From a virus, in the IMG/VR virus record IMGVR_UViG_3300031885_000023, positions 1 to 50,181 of that record: 50,181 bases of DNA; one strand, written 5' to 3'. The notes under the pieces were generated by a model that worked only from the letters and a program-made list of their open reading frames with translations, did not search any database and was not told the DNA's origin. A program made the translations under genes and the position numbers. Shown here piece after piece: positions 43,573 through 50,113 of this stretch (its first letter is position 1; the number at the start of each line of letters is the position of its first letter).

Positions 43573-43634
43573 TTTGATTCCTTTATAACTGTAGAACTGG
43601 ACTTCAATAGGGGCCAGTTCGTCTACCCTTTACT

Positions 43635-43650
43635 ACATTTACTAATGCAA
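43635..43650 (-). promoter_or_regulatory. phage promoter motif, copy 10
   Basis: GCATTAGTAAATGTAG on the - strand starting at 43648; no GGGCG box upstream. It drives the ssDNA-binding protein gene. Confidence 0.7.
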
Positions 43651-43652
43651 AA

Positions 43653-43799
43653 TTATTGGCTTAAATTTTTCACCATACGAAAATCCCAATATTCCAGGCG
43701 TCTTTTATAATAATCTGAAAGTGTCTGCTCTTGGGTCTGTTGCATTTTTGACAGCTCTTCTTGTGATAACTTCTCTTCATGCGTCGTAGAATATTCCAT
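43653..43799 (-). CDS. small hypothetical protein
   Basis: A 48-residue frame from the ATG at 43799: an acidic, Gln/Glu-rich helix (HEEKLSQEELSKMQQTQEQT) and a basic end (YYKRRLEYWDFRMVKN). It overlaps the gene upstream by 23 bases and has GGAGAG ahead of the start. The layout, tightly tiled small genes, supports it. No family is recognised. Confidence 0.5.
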   Translation of the reverse strand: MEYSTTHEEKLSQEELSKMQQTQEQTLSDYYKRRLEYWDFRMVKNLSQ

Positions 43800-44034
43800 G
43801 TCTCTCCATCGCTTTCTTCATTGCCATTGCTTGAATAAAGTCAGATAAATACTCTGGCTCATGTAATATCTCAGGGTCTTGTGCTATTACATCAAAAATA
43901 TTACCGATTGAGTCGCGGAGCATTCTGATCTCTTCGCGTTTTCCACTGCCGGCTAACGTATCAAAGTCTTTAATAAACTTATTAATCATTAGCTCCGGAA
44001 TATCAAACTCCGCACCATAAAATTTTACTTTCAT
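43777..44034 (-). CDS. small hypothetical protein
   Basis: From the ATG at 44034 the protein has 85 residues: MKVKFYGAEFDIPELMINKF, then a helical Arg/Glu-rich region and QDPEILHEPEYLSDFIQAMA. A longer version using a TTG start at 44082 would run inside the membrane-protein gene and is less likely. No family is recognised. Confidence 0.62.
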   Translation of the reverse strand: MKVKFYGAEFDIPELMINKFIKDFDTLAGSGKREEIRMLRDSIGNIFDVIAQDPEILHEPEYLSDFIQAMAMKKAMERHGIFYDA

Positions 44035-44035
44035 G

Positions 44036-44179
44036 CTATTTTGCGACGAGTATGAGCCCCACGTTTCCAATTGCGTAACCAATAAACATGATGCCAGTAC
44101 CTACGCCGCCCTTCATAAATTGATCAATTGCCACGATAAAATACACGAGGCCCATCGCCGCTATTAACCAGGTACTCAT
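44036..44179 (-). CDS. small membrane protein with two hydrophobic helices
   Basis: A 47-residue frame from the ATG at 44179, overlapping the nuclease stop (ATGA). Two hydrophobic helices (residues 4-18 and 28-46) are joined by a DQFMKGG turn. A small inner-membrane protein is likely; role unknown. Confidence 0.6.
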   Translation of the reverse strand: MSTWLIAAMGLVYFIVAIDQFMKGGVGTGIMFIGYAIGNVGLILVAK

Positions 44180-45309
44180 TTAAAGTCTTCTGTCGCGGTC
44201 TCCTGGACGCGGACCAGTTTTGGTGAGCCCTCTGGTCGCTGGACTAGCTCACCTAGCCAGGCCACAACCTGGCCCTTTGGTCTTAGCTTTTCAAGTGTCG
44301 CGATTGACTTGAGCTTTGGTGACTCCCAGATTTGCTCCTCGGGCACGCCTTTATCTTTTAATACCTCGGCCGCTAGCATCTGATCAGTAATCTTGCGGTG
44401 TGTTACCGTGGTCGATAACTTAAATCCATTTGGTAGCTTGTTCTCGTTGACTGCCTTCTCAAGTGCGTACTCTTCAACGTCCGCTACCCAGGTCCGTAGA
44501 TCCTGCGCCTTGGCCAGCACGTTGGCTAGTTCTTCGTCGTCTAAAAGGGGTGGCTCTTTAAACTCCTGCTTAGCGAGCTCTGTATTGAAATCAGAACGCG
44601 CTCTGCATTGCGCTTTTGCGCGACAGAACTGACAATGGTCACCGGGAATAAATTCGCCGGATCCACTCCATGCTTTTTTTGCTTTAGGTTTAACAAAGTA
44701 GTTAGCCCAGTCTATGAGTTTATTAACGGTGGTGCCGTCAGTACTGATACTGTCCAGGCGAGGCTGGTGGATCGTGTAGGATACTTCTTTGATGTCCGGA
44801 TACTCTTCTTTAAACTTGGAATAAGCACCCAGCGCATATAATCGTAGCTGGGTGTTGTCGATCGCGGAGACAGACACACCTTTTCCAAACTTGAGGTCGA
44901 TGACACGAATGGCGTGCTTAGAAAGTATAACCACATCGGCCGTGCCAAATCCGTCAGGAACCCAGTCAGAGAAGTCCACGCGTTGCTCAAATAGCGGGGT
45001 ATCACCTTCACCGATTTGACTACGCACATATAGAACGTAATTATCGACGTTAGCCTCGAAATCGTCGTTGTAGTAGGGTGTGTTTTTAATTGTGTCATAT
45101 TCTGTCTCATATTCCTCGGTTCCAATTTGTTGAAAATGTTGGCGGAGTTTTATCTCAGCCAGTGAGTGAGCAGTAGTGCCCTCTTGGCTAAAATCAAACG
45201 CATCTGAATTTTTCTTTGGTTCGGGGAGTGTTGCCTCTAGTCTAGCGCTTGGCGTACAAGTTAGCCATCGCTTAGAACCGGAGGCGCTTAATAGCGCGTG
45301 TGCGGTCAT
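44176..45309 (-). CDS. Cas4/RecB-like PD-(D/E)XK nuclease, DUF2800 type
   Basis: A 377-residue nuclease of the PD-(D/E)XK class. The N-terminus (SASGSKRWLTCTPSARLEAT) carries C18. GTTAHSLAEIKLRQHF follows (about residues 44-59). The catalytic core is at FGTADVVIL and RVIDLKFGKG (D and K of the motif, about 130-150), with QLRLYALGAY after it. Three Cys near residue 235 (HCQFCRAKAQC) plus C18 could bind a 4Fe-4S cluster as in Cas4 and AddB. It probably processes DNA ends in replication or recombination. It partners the DUF2815 protein, and promoter copy 11 lies upstream. Confidence 0.85.
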   Translation of the reverse strand: MTAHALLSASGSKRWLTCTPSARLEATLPEPKKNSDAFDFSQEGTTAHSLAEIKLRQHFQQIGTEEYETEYDTIKNTPYYNDDFEANVDNYVLYVRSQIGEGDTPLFEQRVDFSDWVPDGFGTADVVILSKHAIRVIDLKFGKGVSVSAIDNTQLRLYALGAYSKFKEEYPDIKEVSYTIHQPRLDSISTDGTTVNKLIDWANYFVKPKAKKAWSGSGEFIPGDHCQFCRAKAQCRARSDFNTELAKQEFKEPPLLDDEELANVLAKAQDLRTWVADVEEYALEKAVNENKLPNGFKLSTTVTHRKITDQMLAAEVLKDKGVPEEQIWESPKLKSIATLEKLRPKGQVVAWLGELVQRPEGSPKLVRVQETATEDFK

Positions 45310-45334
45310 CTTATTCTTTCAATTCTGTTTGGGT

Positions 45335-45350
45335 ATATATACTAATGCAA
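45335..45350 (-). promoter_or_regulatory. phage promoter motif, copy 11
   Basis: GCATTAGTATATAT on the - strand starting at 45348, immediately after the T-rich tail of the terS-cluster terminator. It drives the nuclease gene. Confidence 0.75.
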
Positions 45351-45377
45351 AAATAAAGGCCCCGTAGGGCCTTTTTT
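45350..45377 (-). terminator. terminator after the small terminase cluster
   Basis: On the - strand AAAGGCCC, TACG, GGGCCTTT, then ATTTTT. The A run on the other side (45372-45377) means it could also act on the + strand. Confidence 0.88.
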
Positions 45378-45402
45378 GGTCAAAACTACAACTTTATTTT
45401 TC

Positions 45403-45792
45403 TTAGGACTTTAGGGCGGAAATCAAATCGGCTATCTCTTTTTGGAAATCTACTTTAACCTCTGCCTTGAGATCGATCTTAGTATCCCGTGTCTCTCGGT
45501 AGTCTTGTTGGAACTGGCCACGTAATGCAATCTCAGCTAACCGGCTGTTGTAACCCTTATTGTCGACGTTTGCCAGTAGCTCACGCTCCCAGTATGCCTG
45601 TGCGTGGACCAGGGAAAGGTCCAGGGCCTCGGCAAAATCCGGGTGCTTCTTTTTCCAGGTCTCTGCGGTGCCCTTTGAAATGCTCAGGTCAGACCATATC
45701 ATTTTTTGTGACGAGCCTAGCTTGCCAAGCTCGATCATGCGATCGCACATGGCCGGATCGTACTTGGACGGGTTTGCTTTTTTAGTTGCCAT
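45403..45792 (-). CDS. terS: terminase small subunit
   Basis: A 129-residue DNA-binding protein. An N-terminal HTH (about residues 10-52, YDPAMCDRMIELGKLG then DLSISKGTAETWKKKHPDF) is followed by helices (about 55-95, ALDLSLVHAQAYWERELLAN) and an acidic-basic tail that should oligomerise. This is the layout of small terminase subunits that recognise phage DNA for TerL. It lies on the replication arm, opposite in strand to terL and some 43 kb away unless the genome is circular or permuted. The start overlaps the upstream small gene (TAATG). Confidence 0.8.
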   Translation of the reverse strand: MATKKANPSKYDPAMCDRMIELGKLGSSQKMIWSDLSISKGTAETWKKKHPDFAEALDLSLVHAQAYWERELLANVDNKGYNSRLAEIALRGQFQQDYRETRDTKIDLKAEVKVDFQKEIADLISALKS

Positions 45793-45944
45793 TATTTTTT
45801 AGTTGTTTTGGATGAAAATAACTTTTCAACCATTGATATTCGTTGAGGTTTAGTTGTGACCTTGCTAACGATTTTCTCTCGTTCTGGTTTGGTTTTACCT
45901 TTATCGTAAAACCCAGCTTTTTCTAATGCTTTTTTAGCTGTCAT
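45792..45944 (-). CDS. small basic hypothetical protein
   Basis: A 50-residue Lys-rich frame (MTAKKALEKAGFYDKGKTKP) from the ATG at 45944. It overlaps both neighbours by a few bases. The basic, disordered composition suggests nucleic acid binding. No family is recognised. Confidence 0.55.
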   Translation of the reverse strand: MTAKKALEKAGFYDKGKTKPEREKIVSKVTTKPQRISMVEKLFSSKTTKK

Positions 45945-46096
45945 TTTGGTTTTTTAGCGGTCTTTGCAGACTGAATAAATGCGTCTTTGGTTGGGGCTCC
46001 AGCGGCGCCCGGTTTGCGCATCTTCTCGCCGGATCCCTGCTTGATACGTTCACGCTTTTTTTGGATGTTGGCGTAGAGGCCAGGTTTAGTTGCCAT
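45941..46096 (-). CDS. small basic protein, KPGLYANI type
   Basis: A 51-residue frame from the ATG at 46096: MATKPGLYANIQKKRERIKQ, then GSGEKMRKPGAAGAPT and a Lys-rich end. This start is a pattern I know from many phage small proteins; its role is unknown. It is basic and probably binds nucleic acid. It overlaps the terS-upstream gene by ATGA. Confidence 0.68.
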   Translation of the reverse strand: MATKPGLYANIQKKRERIKQGSGEKMRKPGAAGAPTKDAFIQSAKTAKKPK

Positions 46097-46220
46097 ATAA
46101 TAGTCCATAAGTTATGCACCAAAGCTCTAAACCTAACCGGTAGGTTAAGTATAGAGCGATGGACGCGATGATTAATTGGTGGAGTAGCACGGTACTGCCC
46201 CGTGGTCCGCTGGGTTGCAT
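46086..46220 (-). CDS. small membrane protein
   Basis: A 44-residue frame from the ATG at 46220 (AAGG just upstream): QPSGPRGSTVLLHQ, then a hydrophobic helix (about residues 12-27, LLHQLIIASIALYLTY) and an aromatic tail. It overlaps the next gene by 11 bases. There is no homologue I can name. The rest of the gap to 46313 holds the palindromic terminator and no other frame. Confidence 0.45.
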   Translation of the reverse strand: MQPSGPRGSTVLLHQLIIASIALYLTYRLGLELWCITYGLLYGN

Positions 46221-46262
46221 ATTAGCCTTGGCCCCTCGTCAAAACTTTACCTACCCCATTGT

Positions 46263-46282
46263 AAAAAAGTCGCGACTTTTTT
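46263..46282. terminator. 20-bp perfect palindrome, probable bidirectional terminator
   Basis: AAAAAAGTCGCGACTTTTTT is fully self-complementary with A and T ends. A partial direct copy (AAAAAAGTCGC) lies at 46295-46305. It sits between two - strand genes and could end transcription from either side. Confidence 0.65.
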
Positions 46283-46313
46283 GTAAAGTGGTTCAAAAAA
46301 GTCGCAACCAATA

Positions 46314-46571
46314 CTAAAATACTGCTGTGATGCGGTTAAAGCGCTTAACGCCGTCGACCAATTGTGCCTCGATCGTGGTGCTGATGAACTTGTTCATCTC
46401 GATTGCGTTGTCAATGATCTCGTGCATGCTGGGAAACTGAGGCGCCTTTTCAAGCAATTTTTTACCTGCCTCGTCTGCGATCTCCCAGGCCTTTAGCTGG
46501 GCATTATACTGCTCAGTCAAAAACTCTTTGGAGGTCTTGAGTAAATCATAGCGTAGTTCAAATGGGTTCAT
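46314..46571 (-). CDS. small hypothetical protein
   Basis: An 85-residue helical protein with FLTEQYNAQLKAWEIADEAG and a C-terminal KFISTTIEAQLVDGVKRF. The AGGAGAATT site before the ATG is strong. It is the first gene after promoter copy 12. No family is recognised. Confidence 0.65.
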   Translation of the reverse strand: MNPFELRYDLLKTSKEFLTEQYNAQLKAWEIADEAGKKLLEKAPQFPSMHEIIDNAIEMNKFISTTIEAQLVDGVKRFNRITAVF

Positions 46572-46640
46572 ATAATTCTCCTGTGTGTAAGTGTATGTAA
46601 AATAGGACTTTCATGTATCTCCCGATAGATTACTTGTCCT

Positions 46641-46676
46641 ATATCTACTAATGCAAAATCTACTTCTTTTCCGCCC
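46641..46676 (-). promoter_or_regulatory. phage promoter motif, copy 12
   Basis: Minus-strand GGGCG (46676-46672) and GCATTAGTA starting at 46654, 22 bp apart start to start, then GATATAGGAC. The box lies in the end of the upstream gene. Confidence 0.78.
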
Positions 46677-46872
46677 CATCCGGTTTAATTAAGAGCCTGT
46701 CACGTTCTGCAGCGCGAGCCTTGGCCTCCTTAATTGACTCGTTGATGATTAGGCGGGTCACTGCCCCGGCCATTTCCTGGATCTGCTTCTCCTTGGCCGC
46801 TTCTTTGTCCGCCAGCGCCTTATCGATATCGTTACGGATACCGGCCCTGTCCAACAAATCTTTAAGTTTCAT
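46660..46872 (-). CDS. small charged hypothetical protein
   Basis: A 70-residue, strongly charged helical protein (MKLKDLLDRAGIRNDIDKAL, then Ala/Glu/Arg-rich). The ATG at 46872 overlaps the end of the upstream gene and has AGAAGG ahead of it, so it is preferred over a longer start at 46890. Function unknown. Confidence 0.6.
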   Translation of the reverse strand: MKLKDLLDRAGIRNDIDKALADKEAAKEKQIQEMAGAVTRLIINESIKEAKARAAERDRLLIKPDGAEKK

Positions 46873-47068
46873 CTTTTTGTGCCTTCTCAACGGCCTCTAA
46901 GCTGTTCTTTGCGTGCTCAACCTGCGGGCCCGCCTGTGCCTGGATCGCATTAATAAAGCCAACCACCTGGATAAACGGTGACTGCGCCAATACATTTAAC
47001 AACGCGTTAATTTCCTTTACAGAAAACTCCAGCGTCACGTTAAAATCATCTAATAGTTCCTTGCTCAT
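46862..47068 (-). CDS. small hypothetical protein
   Basis: A 68-residue protein with FSVKEINALLNVLAQSPFIQ (about residues 15-34) and an acidic tail. It overlaps both neighbours and is translated through an AAAGG site in the previous gene's end. No family is recognised. Confidence 0.62.
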   Translation of the reverse strand: MSKELLDDFNVTLEFSVKEINALLNVLAQSPFIQVVGFINAIQAQAGPQVEHAKNSLEAVEKAQKDET

Positions 47069-47358
47069 TTTTTACCTTTCTTTATTTTAAGTTCCACGTC
47101 CACATCCGGCATATATTTAGCTAACTGCGCAAAATGGCCTTTTCCCACCATTTGCTCGAATCCATCCCACAGCCGTTGATTCTGAAGTTTTGATGCGTAT
47201 TTTATCCCGCTGATGTAGTTGTACACGTCGTCCTCTGACATATGCTCGGCCTTGTCTAAGTACTGCCGTAAGAACTCGTCAAGGTAATCCTCTACCTGTG
47301 CGCACTTAAGGATGTCTTGCTCCAGGTCAAACCGATCATACTCGCTCCATAGATTCAT
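47065..47358 (-). CDS. small acidic hypothetical protein ending KKGKK
   Basis: A 97-residue acidic protein (MNLWSEYDRFDLEQDILKCA) ending in a Lys/Gly tail. The DNA coding for that tail, AAAGGTAAAAAATGA, is at the same time the ribosome binding site and start of the next gene. A distant paralogue of the gene just upstream is possible. Confidence 0.62.
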   Translation of the reverse strand: MNLWSEYDRFDLEQDILKCAQVEDYLDEFLRQYLDKAEHMSEDDVYNYISGIKYASKLQNQRLWDGFEQMVGKGHFAQLAKYMPDVDVELKIKKGKK

Positions 47359-47600
47359 TTTTTACCTTTCTTCTTTGGTTCAATCTCGTCATCACGAATG
47401 GTTTCAAACAAATTTTGAAAGTCAGCGGCAATACGTTCTTGTAAATCTGTTAATTGTTTTTCAACATTCCAGTAAGCCATTTCCATTTCTTCTGTGCTAA
47501 GTTGATGTATCCCACAATTAACCGCTTTGAATGTTGCCACTGCGCTTTCTAATTGAATTGACGCATCTTCTAACTGCATTAGCTCTGTCCAATATTTCAT
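47355..47600 (-). CDS. small hypothetical protein ending KKKGKK
   Basis: From the ATG at 47600 it has 81 residues: MKYWTELMQLEDASIQLESA, a helix with EMAYWNVEKQLTDLQERIAA, and the same Lys/Gly end as its neighbour. A longer version from 47669 would lie over the membrane-protein gene. Function unknown. Confidence 0.62.
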   Translation of the reverse strand: MKYWTELMQLEDASIQLESAVATFKAVNCGIHQLSTEEMEMAYWNVEKQLTDLQERIAADFQNLFETIRDDEIEPKKKGKK

Positions 47601-47755
47601 ACTATGTGTCCTGTAACTAATAACATCGCGCCCAGTGCAATGATAAACGCGATTACTTGACGTTTCCATTTAGCGCAGTCTGGTTTAAAATTATCTGCTA
47701 CGACTAAAGCCAAGATCCCTGTAATTAATAAACTTGTTCCTATTCCCACCATCAT
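47597..47755 (-). CDS. small membrane protein with two hydrophobic helices
   Basis: A 52-residue frame (ATG at 47755, or the next codon): helices at about residues 3-20 and 33-51 flank a short DNFKPDCAKWKRQ loop. It overlaps its neighbours by ATGA. It is the third tiny membrane protein of the leftward arm. Role unknown. Confidence 0.58.
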   Translation of the reverse strand: MMVGIGTSLLITGILALVVADNFKPDCAKWKRQVIAFIIALGAMLLVTGHIV

Positions 47756-47955
47756 TTTATTCTCCTCTGAATTTCTCTGTCAAGGTACCACTTTGCTTTA
47801 CGCAGATCTTCGATTGCATCGTTTTTTAAATCGGCGCGCCAAATATATTTTACTGCGTTACCCAAACAAAATCCCATGTGCTCGGTAATCTGTATGCACT
47901 CCACACCGCTAGGGTGATCTGTGTAGTGCTTAGGCTTGTTCACTGCGTCGTGCAT
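47752..47955 (-). CDS. DUF3310 protein
   Basis: A 67-residue protein with the full DUF3310 signature: NKPKHYTDHPSGVECIQITE (residues 6-25), FCLGNAVKYIWRADLK (29-44) and DLRKAKWYLDREI. The family is common in phage replication regions, sometimes called nucleotide kinase-like without proof. Packed between other small genes of the leftward arm. Confidence 0.88.
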   Translation of the reverse strand: MHDAVNKPKHYTDHPSGVECIQITEHMGFCLGNAVKYIWRADLKNDAIEDLRKAKWYLDREIQRRIK

Positions 47956-48130
47956 TTCTCATCTCCCGTATATGTGTTTGCATTGTAGTTACCTCGTCCA
48001 TTGTCTCGCACTGCCAGACACCCATTAACTTCTCAAATCGTTTGTGGCTTATGTCAATGTCTTCGACGCCCATCAAGGTCTCCATCATGTACCGGCCGTC
48101 ATATAAATATTCTACAATAAAATGACTCAC
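47930..48130 (-). CDS. small hypothetical protein
   Basis: A 66-residue protein from a GTG start (48130) overlapping the stop of the sigma-like gene (GTGA). It contains YLYDGRYMMETLMGVEDIDI and an Arg-rich C-terminus. No family is recognised. Confidence 0.58.
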   Translation of the reverse strand: MSHFIVEYLYDGRYMMETLMGVEDIDISHKRFEKLMGVWQCETMDEVTTMQTHIREMRNARRSEQA

Positions 48131-48438
48131 AGCTTTAGCTCCTTCCTAATTAGTTCGATGCCTTTTGTAAAGTGATAGCGCCAATATTTTTCTGTTACGC
48201 ACACGTCTGTATACGTGAGCCCATCCAAGAACGAGTCAATAATAAACTTTTGCTTGGGTGGTAACTTCTCCGCTACTAGCCTACGCACGTCGGTAATATC
48301 CTCCGGGTCCCAGGGTAGCCAGCCCTCGATGATGCTAGACGATACGCCCTCTGTCTCGTCTTGCTCAATAGGGTCCGGGTCCTCATCGCTGAGTCGCGGG
48401 GCTGTTGCGCTAATTTTGTATACTGTTATTTTCTTCAT
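48127..48438 (-). CDS. sigma-70 region 4-like HTH protein
   Basis: A 103-residue protein: an acidic N-terminal half (about residues 18-50, DEDPDPIEQDE), then EKLPPKQKFIIDSFLDGLTY and a helix ending KGIELIRKELKL (about 57-103). The second half resembles the HTH that in sigma factors contacts the -35 element (LPP...FL.GLTY...). No region 2 is present, so it could act as a transcription regulator, perhaps by altering host polymerase at the phage promoters. It is driven by promoter copy 13, whose core lies 9 bases before the ATG. Confidence 0.6.
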   Translation of the reverse strand: MKKITVYKISATAPRLSDEDPDPIEQDETEGVSSSIIEGWLPWDPEDITDVRRLVAEKLPPKQKFIIDSFLDGLTYTDVCVTEKYWRYHFTKGIELIRKELKL

Positions 48439-48443
48439 ACGTG

Positions 48444-48459
48444 ATTATACTAATGCAAA
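48444..48459 (-). promoter_or_regulatory. phage promoter motif, copy 13
   Basis: GCATTAGTATAAT on the - strand starting at 48456, overlapping the 3' end of the helicase gene. The next ATG is at 48438. No GGGCG box lies 22 bp upstream. Confidence 0.72.
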
Positions 48460-49785
48460 ATTTAGGGCGTTTAGCAGGGCATCCTGCAAATTTATTTTTC
48501 CGTCCAATACCTTGATCACCTGCTCGTCGATGCTGTTGGATACGGCTAGGTGGTGGATAATGACGGGTTTCTCTTGACCTTGGCGGTAGATTCGTGCGTT
48601 TGCCTGAATGTAGTTCTCTGAACTCCACGGAAGGTCATACCAAACGGTCTGCGCTGTCTCTCCAACATTACACTGTAAGTTCAAGCCAATCCCGCCGGAC
48701 TGGGGGTGGGCTAATAGCATACGGATTTTGCCATCACGCCATGCTTGGATGTTACTATCGTCTAGCACCACCGCATGGGGGAACTGATCCTGGATCCGTT
48801 TCAGTGAGTGTTTGAAGTGATAGAACACCAGCGTAGGTGCCGAGGACTCTTCCATAATCGACTCAAGGTACTCCAGCTTGGCGCGGTGGACTTCCCGCCA
48901 CGAGCCGTCCTCTGCGTAGACTGCGCCCGACGTGAACTGTAATAGCTTACCGGCCAGTGCTGCGGCCGTTGGCGCGGTGATTGTCTCCGTGCCAATGTTG
49001 GCCACCATATCCTTCTTGAGCGTATCATATTGTTTACGCTCTGCCGGGGTTATGTCTATTTTGTGGTACAACTCGGTTAGTTTTGGCAGCGTCAAATAAT
49101 CTTCGGCCTTTAGGCTAAAGCAGATGTCCACGATCTTGTCTTGGATTACCTTATCCATGCCTTTTTTTATTCTCCAGCTATATACCACGCGTGTATGGCG
49201 ATTAAATTGGTCCGGCTCCATGTACTTATCCCGGAACCGGGTCAGGGACGTCTCTAAACGGCTCCCTAAGTCCAATATACCCACCTGGGACCAGAGATCA
49301 CTCATCCCCTGGGGGGTAGGGGTGCCTGTCAGAATAATACGCCTCTCGAAGCTCTTTAAGTGTTTCTTCAAGCTCTTGAATCTTTTTGTTGAAGGATCTT
49401 TGAAGCGACTCGACTCGTCGATTATCAGATTGTTGAACTGCATCGACGGTTGATCCAACAACCATATCAAGTTCTCGAGATTGACTACGTACACGTTCGA
49501 AAAACTCTTCAACGCTGTCAACCGTTGACTCGGTGTCCCGAGTATCTTTGCTATCTTTAGGTGTTTTAGGTGTTCCCATTTTTTGGCCTCCGTGTCCCAT
49601 ACTGTTTCAGCAACCCTCTTTGGCGCGACGATAAGAGTTTTCCCCTTGAACTGCTCCGCGATAATCGTTAGTGTCGTCGCCGTCTTCCCAAGTCCAGGGG
49701 GTAGAAATAGACCCAAGTTCGGCACCGACTGCGCTTGCGATATGAGTTCCTGTTGGTACTGGTGTAGTTGATTTCTCTTTAGCAT
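48445..49785 (-). CDS. SNF2/DEAD-type helicase
   Basis: A 446-residue superfamily 2 helicase. LHQYQQELISQAQSV opens the fold. Walker A is PPGLGKT (residues 29-35), motif Ia LIVAPKRV, motif II DESS (123-126, in place of DEAD/DEAH), motif III LTGTP (about 147), and motif VI QANARIYRQGQ near residue 395. The ATG at 49785 is preferred over an upstream TTG. Phage SNF2-like helicases are linked to replication, recombination or replication start. It shares 179 bases with the HNH-like gene in another frame. Its 3' end contains promoter copy 13. Confidence 0.88.
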   Translation of the reverse strand: MLKRNQLHQYQQELISQAQSVPNLGLFLPPGLGKTATTLTIIAEQFKGKTLIVAPKRVAETVWDTEAKKWEHLKHLKIAKILGTPSQRLTALKSFSNVYVVNLENLIWLLDQPSMQFNNLIIDESSRFKDPSTKRFKSLKKHLKSFERRIILTGTPTPQGMSDLWSQVGILDLGSRLETSLTRFRDKYMEPDQFNRHTRVVYSWRIKKGMDKVIQDKIVDICFSLKAEDYLTLPKLTELYHKIDITPAERKQYDTLKKDMVANIGTETITAPTAAALAGKLLQFTSGAVYAEDGSWREVHRAKLEYLESIMEESSAPTLVFYHFKHSLKRIQDQFPHAVVLDDSNIQAWRDGKIRMLLAHPQSGGIGLNLQCNVGETAQTVWYDLPWSSENYIQANARIYRQGQEKPVIIHHLAVSNSIDEQVIKVLDGKINLQDALLNALNFALV

Positions 49786-50113
49786 GTGTATGTTCCCATA
49801 TCCAGTCAGCAATTGCGTAATGCTCTTGCATTGTTCCGTTATCTTTCATTTTGTTTGCTTTGCGTGATAAAAACGCGACGTTGCCAATCACATATCCTAG
49901 TTCGGGTATAATTTTATCGAGCTGGGGTGTGCCTAACTGTGTCTTGCCTTTGCCTAGTTTTGATTCACCCCAAGTAAATGGCGTTTTAAATATTGGGCAC
50001 TCATCTGTTGCAATTGATAACAAATACTCATACGTCAATTCAAATGGTAGATTTTCTGCTATGGCCCTTGATCGTGCATTAGACAAATATTTTTTAATGT
50101 GATGTTGTTTCAC
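49607..50113 (-). CDS. HNH-like endonuclease or HNH-derived protein
   Basis: The 168 residues start at GTG 50113 with an AGGAG site 8 bases upstream. The N-terminal 115 residues resemble a small HNH-type nuclease: ARSRAIAENLPFELTYEYLL, DECPIFKTPF with Cys, then TPQLDKIIPELGYVIGNVAF (the PSLDRI..GYV.GN pattern) and KANKMKDNGT. Classical metal-binding His residues are not obvious, so activity is uncertain. The last 59 residues lie over the helicase start in another frame and are low-complexity, so they may be read-through of little importance. Homing or replication roles are both possible. Confidence 0.62.
   Translation of the reverse strand: MKQHHIKKYLSNARSRAIAENLPFELTYEYLLSIATDECPIFKTPFTWGESKLGKGKTQLGTPQLDKIIPELGYVIGNVAFLSRKANKMKDNGTMQEHYAIADWIWEHTHAKEKSTTPVPTGTHIASAVGAELGSISTPWTWEDGDDTNDYRGAVQGENSYRRAKEGC

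Noticed and set aside
46120-46260. Possible tRNA or structured RNA in the gap before 46313
   Set aside because: No cloverleaf with a T-arm and acceptor stem could be built; a 44-codon membrane-protein frame explains part of the stretch better.
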